From Phycisphaerales bacterium (GTDB taxonomy: Bacteria > Planctomycetota > Phycisphaerae > Phycisphaerales > SM1A02): DNA of 10,642 nucleotides. The notes under the pieces are model-generated. The model was not told the DNA's origin. It ran no database searches and saw nothing but the letters and a program-made list of their open reading frames with translations. Below, piece by piece: positions 1-7,322 of the stretch. Every line of letters begins with the position of its first letter. Position 1 is the first letter of the stretch. The stretch spans positions 1 through 10,642 of the forward strand of contig JAKVBR010000006.1 in assembly GCA_022447165.1 (NCBI GenBank), in the 5' to 3' direction. The translations under genes and the position numbers were made by a program.

Positions 1-1
1 C

Positions 2-895
2 CACATCGATAACATCATTCGCAAGTCCATTTCGCTTGGACTTGACCCACTTGACGCTCTTGCCATTTCAACCATCAATTGTGCAAGACACTACGAACTT
101 AGCCATCTCGGTTCAATTGAAGATGGCAAACAAGCGAATTTCATCGTCTTTAATGACTTAAATGACATCCATGCAACGCAAGTATGGCACTCAGGCAGGT
201 GCGTCGCTAAAGATGGAGTCATGACTGAACATCTAACATCTCAAACCGATTGGACGCCAGCATTTAACACTGTACATCTTCCAGCGTCACTATCAATCAA
301 CTCATTTTGCATTCAGACTGAATCGAAGAAGATTCGAGTCATCGGAATTCTTGATGGCCAACTTGTAACTGACGAGTTACACATCGAAGCACAGAAAGTT
401 GGTCATGAAGTCGTTGCAAATCCAACAGAAGATGTGCTTAAACTAGCAGTCATTGAACGGCATCGTGGCACGGGAAACATTGGAATTGGCTTTGTAAAGG
501 GGTTTGGATTCTGTGGCGGTGCTCTGGCTTCAACTGTTGGGCATGACGCTCATAATGTTGCAGTTGTTGGTGATAACGATGAAGATATGTTCATCGCTGC
601 AACTGCCCTTGGTGAAGCGGGCGGTGGGCAGTGTGTTGTTTCAAGCGGAAAACTTAAAGCGTTGTTACCACTGCCGATTGGTGGACTGATGTCAGACGCA
701 GACCCAGAAACTGTGATTCAACAACAACAAGATGTTCTCAATGCGGCACACCAACTTGGTTGCACAATGGAAGACCCCTTTATGCCGCTCAGTTTCCTCC
801 CGCTTTCAGTTATCCCCTCACTCAAACTCAGCGACCTAGGCATTGTTGATGTCAATCAGTTCAAACTAGTTCCCCTTGGAGTCGATGATGAGTAA
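2..895 (+). CDS. ade: Adenine deaminase, C-terminal half (5' end outside the window)
   Basis: This enzyme hydrolyses adenine to hypoxanthine and ammonia in the cytoplasm (purine salvage). The frame is open from base 2 and gives 297 visible residues; family members have about 570-600, so the N-terminal half with most of the metal-binding amidohydrolase barrel is missing. Visible residues 1-75 are the end of the barrel and the following beta-domain return (HIDNIIRKSISLGLDP, then GSIEDGKQANFIVF). From about residue 112 comes the adenine deaminase C-terminal domain, with DGQLVTDE, KLAVIERHRGTG, GHDAHN (residues 181-185 end this motif) and EAGGGQ. The ending LGIVDVNQF resembles the E. coli Ade end. 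The ATG at 221 lies inside the gene and is not a start. The stop overlaps the start of the next gene, indicating an operon. Family assignment is firm; activity cannot be judged without the barrel. Confidence 0.93.
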   Translation, partial: HIDNIIRKSISLGLDPLDALAISTINCARHYELSHLGSIEDGKQANFIVFNDLNDIHATQVWHSGRCVAKDGVMTEHLTSQTDWTPAFNTVHLPASLSINSFCIQTESKKIRVIGILDGQLVTDELHIEAQKVGHEVVANPTEDVLKLAVIERHRGTGNIGIGFVKGFGFCGGALASTVGHDAHNVAVVGDNDEDMFIAATALGEAGGGQCVVSSGKLKALLPLPIGGLMSDADPETVIQQQQDVLNAAHQLGCTMEDPFMPLSFLPLSVIPSLKLSDLGIVDVNQFKLVPLGVDDE

Positions 896-1178
896 GGCAA
901 CGATGATAGAGCAAGCACGCAGCCAAGCAAAACGTGCGCGTAAAGGTGTAATACCTTGGATTTATTGGGGTGTTGCTGCGACATTTTATCTTTATGAATT
1001 CTTTGCAAGAGTTGGACCGAGTGTCATGGAGTCCACGTTCGGCGCTATGCTGGATGTCGTTTCTAATGGACAAAGTTACTCGGCAGAGAATTATCATTTC
1101 GCGCTTATCCTTCTTCCATTTTCAATAGGAATAGGAACAGTGCTTTGTTATTGGCTGAAGGAAACTGCTGACTCATGA
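885..1178 (+). CDS. Two-helix mini-protein, apparently an MFS transporter with its centre deleted
   Basis: The product is 97 residues with two hydrophobic segments (about 22-41 and 72-91). The first half, PWIYWGVAATFYLYEFFARVGPSVM, split here as PWIYWGVAATFYLYEF plus FARVGPSVM, reads like the first helix and loop of an MFS permease (typical: W-GLAALFYFYEF-LRVSPSVM). The second half, GAMLDVV...YSAENYHFALILLP...YWLKET, reads like the last loop, twelfth helix and end of the same family. About 300 residues would be missing, with the join near residues 48-53 (bases 1026-1043), and the frame is kept. ATG 885 and 888 are both possible starts; GGAG at 878-881 fits 888 slightly better. A TTG at 876 is in frame but less likely. 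The gene overlaps ade by 11 nt and the next gene by 4 nt (ATGA). It cannot act as a normal MFS transporter; it may be a relic kept for coupling, an independent small membrane protein, or an assembly error. Confidence 0.72.
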   Translation: MMSKATMIEQARSQAKRARKGVIPWIYWGVAATFYLYEFFARVGPSVMESTFGAMLDVVSNGQSYSAENYHFALILLPFSIGIGTVLCYWLKETADS

Positions 1179-2035
1179 AAATCGCACTCGCGAGTTGTAC
1201 CGATTTACCTGGCTGGGAGATTGACGATGCCCCACTCATTGAATCACTTCAATCAAAAGGTGTTGATGTCCATCAACCCGCTTGGACAGAAGATATAAAC
1301 TGGGAACAGTTTGACGCAACCATTATCCGAACGACTTGGGATTACCACCTTAACATTGACGCATTTTTGGGCTGGGCAAATCGTGTGCCTAGATTGTTCA
1401 ACAACGCAGCAATCGTGAGATGGAACTCGAGTAAATCGTATCTCAAAGAGTTGGAATCAAAGGGTGCAGTCATTGCTCCGACCGTTTGGATTCCAAAAAA
1501 TGCTGAATGTTCTATCGAAGAGATTATGGATCGTTTTGATACTTCATATGGTTTTATCAAGCCGCAAATCGGCGCATGCGCTTCGGACACATTTCGATTT
1601 GATCGTGAAAACTATGACAACGCCCAGTCATTTTTAAACGAACGAACTTCTATGGACATGATGGTGCAACCATACATCGAGAGCGTTGAAACAGTTGGTG
1701 AACTCACTGCGATGTACATTGCTGGCACATTCTCGCATGGCGTGCAAAAGATTCCAGTTAAGGGCGACTACAGAGTTCAAGATGACTTTGGGGCGAAGGA
1801 TATGCCCTACACATTTACTCAAGATGAAATCAAACTCATGGATGAACTTCTTACGCTAGTACCAAACTATGATTCGCTACTTTATGCTCGATTTGATTTC
1901 CTCAAGAGTCATAACGGGAGCATGCTACTCAACGAACTTGAACTGATTGAACCATCGATGTTCTTCCGACATTGTTCTCAATCACCACAACTTTTTGCGG
2001 ATGCAATAATCAATGCCGTAAAGAACTCATTATGA
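1175..2035 (+). CDS. ATP-grasp domain enzyme (RimK/glutathione-synthetase-like), substrate unknown
   Basis: ATP-grasp enzymes join a carboxylate, activated as acyl phosphate, to an amine or thiol using ATP and Mg2+ or Mn2+. This 286-residue protein belongs to a stand-alone family of about 280-300 residues. The pre-grasp part carries TTWDY (53-57) and VRWNSSKSYL (81-90). The ATP-binding stretch FIKPQIGACASDT (127-139) has the likely nucleotide-contacting K129. GEL (175-177) and KGDYRVQDDFG (196-206) follow, and NELELIEPS (253-261) near the C-terminus carries probable metal ligands. There is no signal peptide, so it is cytoplasmic. The ATG overlaps the previous stop (ATGA), suggesting translational coupling; AAGGA at 1158-1162 is a distant possible ribosome site. 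The substrate is not predictable from neighbours. Fold assignment is confident; the specific reaction is not. Confidence 0.87.
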   Translation: MKIALASCTDLPGWEIDDAPLIESLQSKGVDVHQPAWTEDINWEQFDATIIRTTWDYHLNIDAFLGWANRVPRLFNNAAIVRWNSSKSYLKELESKGAVIAPTVWIPKNAECSIEEIMDRFDTSYGFIKPQIGACASDTFRFDRENYDNAQSFLNERTSMDMMVQPYIESVETVGELTAMYIAGTFSHGVQKIPVKGDYRVQDDFGAKDMPYTFTQDEIKLMDELLTLVPNYDSLLYARFDFLKSHNGSMLLNELELIEPSMFFRHCSQSPQLFADAIINAVKNSL

Positions 2036-2042
2036 TGTTGCG

Positions 2043-2792
2043 ATGATAAAATGGCATCTATGCGTACTTTCAGTTGCTCTGTTGTTTTCTTGCAAAATCG
2101 AAGATACTCCAGTAGTACATCCAGTGTCAATTCAAATCCCAGACACAACGCACATCATCGAGTTAGTCCCAGTTTCGACAGAAAATGGGACTGTGTTTTG
2201 GATTGCGAAAACTGAGTTGACTTGGGATGTTTATGACACGTTTTTACAAATCGTAAACAGTCCTGAAAATCTTTATGCAGAAGTCGACGCCATCACAGGA
2301 CCAACCCCTGCGTATGCTTCAGTTGATCGTGGATTTGGCCGGTCAGGGTATCCAGCGATATCAATGTCTGCACAGGCGGCTGATGCATTTTGCGTTTGGC
2401 TTACGAAAGCAACTGGAACAATCTTCACCATACCAACGCTTGAGCAATACGAAGCAGCAAATGCAGGTGGAGGCACTTCTTGGCATCAGTTCAACTCAGA
2501 AAAAACGACACATCCAGTTGGAACCAAAGAACCAAACTCACTTGGCATTTATGACATTGAAGGCAACGTTGGCGAATGGATCATGACTGAGGATGGTCAC
2601 AGGGTCGTAGGTGGCAGTTTTAGGGACTCTGATGAAGCCCTTGGAACAAAGACAATGCTCACACCCATTCCAGAATGGAACAAAACCGATCCTCAACTCC
2701 CTAGAAGCCCTTGGTGGCTTGCAGATGCTGATTTCGTCGGTTTGAGAGTCGTCATCAATGCTCACCCCAGCGAGAAATCAAGCAACAGATAG
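2043..2792 (+). CDS. FGE/SUMF1-like lipoprotein lacking the catalytic cysteines
   Basis: The 249-residue product begins with a short lipoprotein signal (cleavage probably before C17, preceded by LLFS), so it should be anchored in a membrane facing the periplasm. The remainder follows the formylglycine-generating-enzyme sulfatase-modifying fold: FWIAKTELTWDVYDTFL (52-68), YPAISMSAQAADAFCVWL (103-120), FTIPTLEQYEAANAGG (128-143), HPVGTKEPNSLGIYDIEGNVGEW (157-179, shown in part: LGIYDIEGNVGEW), RVVGGSF (187-193) and a closing GLRVV (233-237). True FGE has two cysteines in its C-terminal third; here no Cys occurs after C117, so formylglycine formation is unlikely and a ligand-binding or structural role is more plausible. 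It starts 7 nt after the ATP-grasp stop with no clear Shine-Dalgarno, suggesting reinitiation. No sulfatase gene is in the window. Confidence 0.85.
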   Translation: MIKWHLCVLSVALLFSCKIEDTPVVHPVSIQIPDTTHIIELVPVSTENGTVFWIAKTELTWDVYDTFLQIVNSPENLYAEVDAITGPTPAYASVDRGFGRSGYPAISMSAQAADAFCVWLTKATGTIFTIPTLEQYEAANAGGGTSWHQFNSEKTTHPVGTKEPNSLGIYDIEGNVGEWIMTEDGHRVVGGSFRDSDEALGTKTMLTPIPEWNKTDPQLPRSPWWLADADFVGLRVVINAHPSEKSSNR

Positions 2793-2845
2793 GAAACTTT
2801 GAGCATCAAAGCATCGTACCTTTCTCTATGATGGGGGTCATTCAT

Positions 2846-2850
2846 AAGGA
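2846..2850 (+). promoter_or_regulatory. Ribosome binding site fixing the Tat-oxidoreductase start
   Basis: AAGGA lies 7 nt before ATG 2858. The in-frame ATGs at 2828 and 2831 have no such site, so 2858 is preferred; it also puts the twin-arginine motif at residues 8-9, the normal place. Confidence 0.7.
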
Positions 2851-2857
2851 CTATTCA

Positions 2858-4153
2858 ATGAACGAAAATGACGTAACACGAAGAGACTTTGTTAAAACTG
2901 CAACAGTTGCTGCTGCTGGCGCAACTGCTCTTTCTGGTCTTCCAGCATGGGCTGTTCAAGAAAACAGAGAGCCAATCAAAATTGGCTGTATTGGTTGTGG
3001 CGGCCGTGGAACAAGTGCAGTAAATCAAGCGCTTAACGCCAGTGAGAACTCCGTGATCTGGGCATTAGGTGACGCGTTTGAAGACAGATTAACAAGTTCC
3101 ATGAACACGTTAGTTGGAGAAAAGGGCGATCGTGCTGAAGTTCCTAAAGAGCGTCGATTCGTTGGGTTTGATGCTTATCAAAAAGTTATCGACTCAGGTG
3201 TAGACGTGGTTATTCTGACGACGCCACCGCACTTCAGACCACAACACATTGCCGCTGCAGTCAAAGCGAAGAAGCATGTGTTCTGCGAGAAGCCAATGGC
3301 AGTTGATGGCTCTGGCGTTCGCAGAGTCATGGAGTCTGCAAAACTCGCTAAGGAAAACGGGACTAATCTCATGTCTGGTTTCTGTTGGCGATACAACTAC
3401 CCACTCCGCGGCGTCTATGAGCAACTTCACAATGGCGCTATTGGTGATGTTCGCTCTGCATTTTCAACATATTACTCATCACCTCTTTGGAGAAAGCCAA
3501 GGAAAGATGGATGGAGTGATATGGAATGGCAGATGAGAAACTGGGTTCATTTTGATTGGCTCTCAGGAGATCACATCGTTGAACAAGCGTGTCATTCAGT
3601 TGACAAACTTAACTGGGCGATGAATAACGAGCCCCCAGTTAGCGCAACTGCAGTTGGTGGCCGCGAAATGCATACTGCTCTTGAAACTGGAAATGTATAC
3701 GACCACTTCGGTGTCGTGTATGAATACGCTGATGGCAGAAGAGCTCACCTGCATTGCAGGCAAATGCCATTCTGTTACAACGACAACAACGACTTTATCG
3801 TCGGTGCTAATGGCATCTGCAATGTCAATGCATGGACTGGTTCTCCTGATCTCATTGGCCCAAACACGAATTGGAAGTATGAGGGTGAACAACCCAACAT
3901 GTACCAAGTCGAACACAATGAATTGTTTGAAGCGATTCGTGGCGACAGACCAACCATTAACGATGGCGACTTTATGGCACAATCAACCATGATGTCTATC
4001 CTTGGTCGCGAAGCAGCATACACTGGTCAACGTGTCATGTTTGAGGACGCACTGAACAGCACGACTGTCCTTGGTCCAAAGGAATATGCGTTCACAGATT
4101 ACGCGATTCCAGAAGTTGCGACGCCTGGCAAAACAAAACTCAACCGGGCGTAA
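2858..4153 (+). CDS. Tat-exported Gfo/Idh/MocA family oxidoreductase
   Basis: Gfo/Idh/MocA proteins are NAD(P)-dependent sugar or polyol oxidoreductases. This one has 431 residues. A Tat signal (T-RRDFVK at 7-13, alanine-rich core, AWA at 30-32) predicts export in folded form with the cofactor already bound, as known for glucose-fructose oxidoreductase. The Rossmann motif GCIGCGGRGTS starts at residue 43, EKP is at 144-146 (the conserved family lysine) and HSVD at 246-249 in GDHIVEQACHSVD is the usual substrate-side His-Asp region. WRYN and the aromatic NWVHFDWLSGDH are typical of the secreted planctomycete and Bacteroidota subfamily. It lies 65 nt after the FGE-like gene and converges on the sugar operon. 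TATGAT at 2827-2832 could be a -10 box, but no good -35 is seen. A periplasmic C3-oxidation or hydride-transfer role is inferred from context only. Confidence 0.9.
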   Translation: MNENDVTRRDFVKTATVAAAGATALSGLPAWAVQENREPIKIGCIGCGGRGTSAVNQALNASENSVIWALGDAFEDRLTSSMNTLVGEKGDRAEVPKERRFVGFDAYQKVIDSGVDVVILTTPPHFRPQHIAAAVKAKKHVFCEKPMAVDGSGVRRVMESAKLAKENGTNLMSGFCWRYNYPLRGVYEQLHNGAIGDVRSAFSTYYSSPLWRKPRKDGWSDMEWQMRNWVHFDWLSGDHIVEQACHSVDKLNWAMNNEPPVSATAVGGREMHTALETGNVYDHFGVVYEYADGRRAHLHCRQMPFCYNDNNDFIVGANGICNVNAWTGSPDLIGPNTNWKYEGEQPNMYQVEHNELFEAIRGDRPTINDGDFMAQSTMMSILGREAAYTGQRVMFEDALNSTTVLGPKEYAFTDYAIPEVATPGKTKLNRA

Positions 4154-4175
4154 GTAATCAAATAGTTTTAATCAA

Positions 4176-4203
4176 AAAGGGCCTGCCAATTGGCAGGCCC
4201 TTT
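4176..4203. terminator. Bidirectional intrinsic terminator between convergent genes
   Basis: AAAGGGCCTGCCAA is followed at once by its exact complement TTGGCAGGCCCTTT (14 + 14 nt, perfect). In RNA the central AATT would form the loop over a GC-rich stem. A-runs on the left and T-runs on the right give U-tails on both strands. It sits 22 nt after one stop and 16 nt before the other, serving both genes. Confidence 0.88.
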
Positions 4204-4219
4204 GTATCTATAAGGACAA

Positions 4220-5563
4220 TTAAGATTTTGGGATTGCCTTGTTTGGGTAAGCGATAAGGAAGAGTACGAGACACGCTATCGCGCCCCACATCGGAATTCC
4301 AAAGAGTTTGTCGTAATGCATAACGCCATCAACCGTTGCCCATCCTGCGACCCAGCCCGCAACAAGGGAACCCACAATAATGCCGATTCCGATGACAACT
4401 AAGTTGAACAAGTTTTGTCCACTGGCCTTAACGTCCGCAGACATTTGTTCATCAACAACCATAAACGCTACGAAGATAAAGCAACCGAAGCAGAGACCAT
4501 GGAGCAAGATGCCACCAATGACCATTGCCAGTTGCATTTCACTTGCTGAACCCTCAACTGTTCCAACTGATTGGAACAAGAAGAAACGAAGTGCATACGC
4601 AACGAGACCAATTGCAAGCAAACTCTTCCGATTAAACGTCACTGCAAGAATTGGCATTAAAGCAAGAACGACAATCTCAGACATTTGACCTAGAGTCATC
4701 AGTCCACCACCGCCAACGCCAAAGATATTGTTAATCCATGTTGCAATTCCTGCCTCGGAACCGGCCTGAACTTGTTGGACAAAGGGTGCTGTGTGCACAA
4801 AGTAAAACTGGTGAATACAACTGACAGGCACTGCAATCAAAAACAATGTGATGAGCGGTTGAAAACGAATTTCGCTGAGGGCTTTTGCACTTGCATTCGT
4901 TGACTCTTCCCTATTCGGTGGAGTCGAAGGCAATGTAAAGCAATACAAGCCCATCAAAACACCGAGCGCAGCACTTAGTTTAAATGCCATCATAATGCCC
5001 GCATTCTGTGCATTGATTTGCGCTGACTTCGCAGCAGCAAGAGCATCACCAGTTAACTCAGGATCAATCGCGGGCGTGCAATTGTGGAGCAAGTATTGCC
5101 CAATGCAAATCCCAACAGCAATCCAGCCAACAGTACCCCACACCCTCACTTTCCCAAAATCTTTATCTCTATCAGGCAAGTGATGGAATGAAAGGGAATT
5201 CGTTAATGCTAATGTGGGTGCATATATCAGCGAATACATCAGCGAGAACAGTAAGAACATTTGATATGTGTTAATCCATGACAACTGCCAAATCAGTATG
5301 CCGCCAAGAATGTGACAGATACCAAGAAGTTTCTCGGTATTCATCAGGCGGTCAGCAAACTGTCCTGCAATAAACGGTCCGAGCACCGCACCAATACCAC
5401 CAACCATAAAGATTTCACCGATTCGCGCACCTTCAAATCCGAGATGTCCAGAGAGGTAGTTCCACAAGAGTGGAAGCCACGCGCCCCAAATTGCATATTG
5501 CAAAAACATCATGAGTGATAGCCGAGGTATGATTGAACCCGATTGTGATTGCTGTGTTGTCAT
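4220..5563 (-). CDS. MFS transporter of the nucleoside:H+ symporter (NupG-like) family
   Basis: This 447-residue integral inner-membrane protein has about twelve hydrophobic segments. The start matches the NupG/XapB layout well: SLMMFLQYAIWGAWLP (16-31), then LGFEGARIGEIFMVGGIGAV, GQFADRLMNTEKLLGICH, YAPTLALTNSLSFHHL and FGKVRVWGTVGWIAVG. These correspond to NupG FLQ-WGSWL, ADKW, ICH, YMPTLGLINTISY and IRIWGTIGF. E. coli members import nucleosides with protons, but planctomycete and Bacteroidota relatives often sit in sugar-use clusters, so the cargo here is more likely a sugar or keto-sugar (inference). The start is supported by AAGGAGT (5568-5574 on this strand's complement) 4 nt before the ATG. 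It is the last gene of the operon, 38 nt after the ThuA-like gene, and ends at the shared terminator. Confidence 0.9.
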   Translation of the reverse strand: MTTQQSQSGSIIPRLSLMMFLQYAIWGAWLPLLWNYLSGHLGFEGARIGEIFMVGGIGAVLGPFIAGQFADRLMNTEKLLGICHILGGILIWQLSWINTYQMFLLFSLMYSLIYAPTLALTNSLSFHHLPDRDKDFGKVRVWGTVGWIAVGICIGQYLLHNCTPAIDPELTGDALAAAKSAQINAQNAGIMMAFKLSAALGVLMGLYCFTLPSTPPNREESTNASAKALSEIRFQPLITLFLIAVPVSCIHQFYFVHTAPFVQQVQAGSEAGIATWINNIFGVGGGGLMTLGQMSEIVVLALMPILAVTFNRKSLLAIGLVAYALRFFLFQSVGTVEGSASEMQLAMVIGGILLHGLCFGCFIFVAFMVVDEQMSADVKASGQNLFNLVVIGIGIIVGSLVAGWVAGWATVDGVMHYDKLFGIPMWGAIACLVLFLIAYPNKAIPKS

Positions 5564-5601
5564 TGTGACTCCTTCATTCGTTAGTCAACAGTATCGGCAA
5601 T

Positions 5602-6273
5602 CTAGTCCCCGTCTGCCCAGATGATGCCACCTTTAATGTGTTCAAGAAATTCTGGCTCGTAAAAACTTTGTTTCGTGTGACCGCCCCCTGTGTACCAACT
5701 TCGCCCTTTGTCAATCTGTTTTGTCCAAGCGATTGGTCTTCTGCCGTCTCCATCTTCAATTTCTAGAAGAATCGAGACGTTTTCTGGTTGCCGATCGTAG
5801 ACATACCATTCATCCGTTCGCGTCCATGGATTCGGCAAATGGCATGTTGATGCATGGTGTTCATCGATGACGTCAACATCGAGTTCCTTAATCTGCCGAT
5901 GGAAATCGAATTTCGCTCCGACGAGTTCATCGATGTACCAGTCGAATTCGTATTCACAATTTGTTGCTGCGTGAATACCAACAAATGCGCCGCCGTTCTC
6001 AACAAACTGTTGAAGAAAGTGCTGTTCTGTTTCATTCAGGACATCACCCGTTGTGCTTAAGAAAACGATGACGTCATACTCAATATCCACAACATCTGAT
6101 GATGTTTCTGTATGTGTGACTTCATATCCAAGTTCTTGGCCAATCGTGGTAATTGCAGCAGCACCATCTGGAATTGAATCGTGGCGAAACCCTTCTGTCT
6201 TTGAGAAAATGACCAAATGTTTCGGCGTCGAACAACTTGCAAGCAAACATAAAAGAATCAGAGCTCTTCCCAT
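5602..6273 (-). CDS. ThuA-like domain lipoprotein
   Basis: A 223-residue class-I glutamine-amidotransferase-like (ThuA, PF06283-type) protein with a short lipoprotein signal: lipobox LASC, lipid on C14. Family motifs run from strand 1 through KTEGFRHDSI (25-34), DVIVFLSTTGDVL (67-79), GGAFVGIHAATNCEYEFDW (94-112), DEWYVYDR (154-161), PIAWTK (180-185) and GRSWYTGGGHT (190-200). ThuA acts with the oxidoreductase ThuB in 3-keto-disaccharide metabolism of rhizobia and Agrobacterium; exact chemistry of lipoprotein versions is less settled. Length fits a single domain with no fusion. AGGAG lies 8 nt before the ATG. The start overlaps the oxidoreductase gene before it by 16 nt, implying coupled translation. 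Likely role: periplasmic handling of keto-glycosides (inference). Confidence 0.9.
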   Translation of the reverse strand: MGRALILLCLLASCSTPKHLVIFSKTEGFRHDSIPDGAAAITTIGQELGYEVTHTETSSDVVDIEYDVIVFLSTTGDVLNETEQHFLQQFVENGGAFVGIHAATNCEYEFDWYIDELVGAKFDFHRQIKELDVDVIDEHHASTCHLPNPWTRTDEWYVYDRQPENVSILLEIEDGDGRRPIAWTKQIDKGRSWYTGGGHTKQSFYEPEFLEHIKGGIIWADGD

Positions 6274-7322
6274 GATTGTGTCTCCTGACTACGCAGCACT
6301 GCGTCAATAAACTTCATGCTTGCTAATCCTTCACGCTCATCAATGATGATGCCTTCCCCACCTTGCATGACATCTGCACATGCTCGGTAGATGTTCGCGA
6401 ATGCTTCGATAAATCCTGCAGGATGCCCTGAGGGCGCCCGATTCACTGAACAGTGATACCGATGTTCAATACCATCTTGATCCAATGCTGTTAACACATC
6501 TGGCTCCGAGTGCGACCATATCATTGCACCTTTATCACCATACACATTGACTTCAACGTTGTTTCGCTCCCCTGTACTTACTTGTGAAACAACAAGATCA
6601 CCAATGACTCCCTCTGACAGTTTCATTTGAACTGATGCGTGGTCATCTACTTTTCGTCCTGGCACGACAGAATGCACATCCCCGCGAACTGATTGGATGC
6701 ATTGACCCGTGACAAACCTCGAAAGTTGTTCAGCATGACTTCCGATGTCACCAAGCGCTCCTGCTCCACAAAGGTCTGGATTCGTTCGCCACAATGCTTG
6801 CTTCTGACCTTCGTTCTCAATGGAATCTGAAAGCCACCCTTGCCTGTAACGAACACTTACATTTCGAACAGCGCCAATATCGCCATTTGCAATTCTTGAT
6901 TTCATCTCACGAATCATTGGATAACCCGTGTAGGTGTATGTCATTGCGAGTAACTGAGGCGAGTTTGAAGCGATCTCAGCAAGCGCTATTGCCTCACTAA
7001 GCGTTCTAGTCATCGGCTTGTCAAGAACAACATGAAATCCTGATTGGATTGCTGCGGTTGCTATCTCAGCGTGAGAATCATTTGGCGTCACAATAGAAAC
7101 GCAATCAATGTTGCCCTGTTCTGCATCGAACAGTTCTTGCCATGTTCCATATGGTCTTGCCAACCCAATCTCGTTACCCGATTGAATCGCACGTTCCGGA
7201 TCTGAGGAAAGCGCGCCAGCAACGAGTTCGTATCTTTCGTCAAGTCGCATCGCCATTCTATGGATTTCCCCGATGAATCCCCCGATTCCCCCGCCGACCA
7301 TGGCAACGCGAATCTTACTCAC
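6258..7322 (-). CDS. Cytoplasmic Gfo/Idh/MocA family oxidoreductase (GTG start)
   Basis: A 354-residue NAD(P)-dependent dehydrogenase with no signal peptide. The Rossmann motif MVGGGIGGFIGEIHRM starts at residue 8, VTPNDSHAEIA is at 79-89, DKPMT at 101-105 (the family EKP with Asp for Glu), and GDIGSHAEQLSRFVTG at 191-206 forms the start of the C-terminal substrate domain. The reading frame continues 50 codons further upstream, but that part lies inside the TIM-barrel gene. GTG 7322 is preferred because GGAG (7330-7333) stands 7 nt before it and the Rossmann strand begins right after. It overlaps the preceding gene by 8 nt and the next by 16 nt. Together with the isomerase gene it probably reduces or oxidises an imported (keto-)sugar (inference). 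It differs clearly from the Tat-exported paralogue at 2858-4153. Confidence 0.9.
   Translation of the reverse strand: MSKIRVAMVGGGIGGFIGEIHRMAMRLDERYELVAGALSSDPERAIQSGNEIGLARPYGTWQELFDAEQGNIDCVSIVTPNDSHAEIATAAIQSGFHVVLDKPMTRTLSEAIALAEIASNSPQLLAMTYTYTGYPMIREMKSRIANGDIGAVRNVSVRYRQGWLSDSIENEGQKQALWRTNPDLCGAGALGDIGSHAEQLSRFVTGQCIQSVRGDVHSVVPGRKVDDHASVQMKLSEGVIGDLVVSQVSTGERNNVEVNVYGDKGAMIWSHSEPDVLTALDQDGIEHRYHCSVNRAPSGHPAGFIEAFANIYRACADVMQGGEGIIIDEREGLASMKFIDAVLRSQETQSWEEL

Noticed and set aside
2828..2857. Earlier ATG starts for the Tat oxidoreductase
   Set aside because: No ribosome site before them, while AAGGA stands 7 nt before ATG 2858 and that start places the RR motif normally.
3596..3992. 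128- and 112-residue open frames on both strands inside the Tat oxidoreductase gene
   Set aside because: They are shadows of a gene with clear family motifs across the entire interval; compositions are not protein-like.
6053..6310. 85-residue + strand frame over the ThuA start
   Set aside because: It lies antisense to two overlapping genes with strong motifs and lacks a ribosome site.
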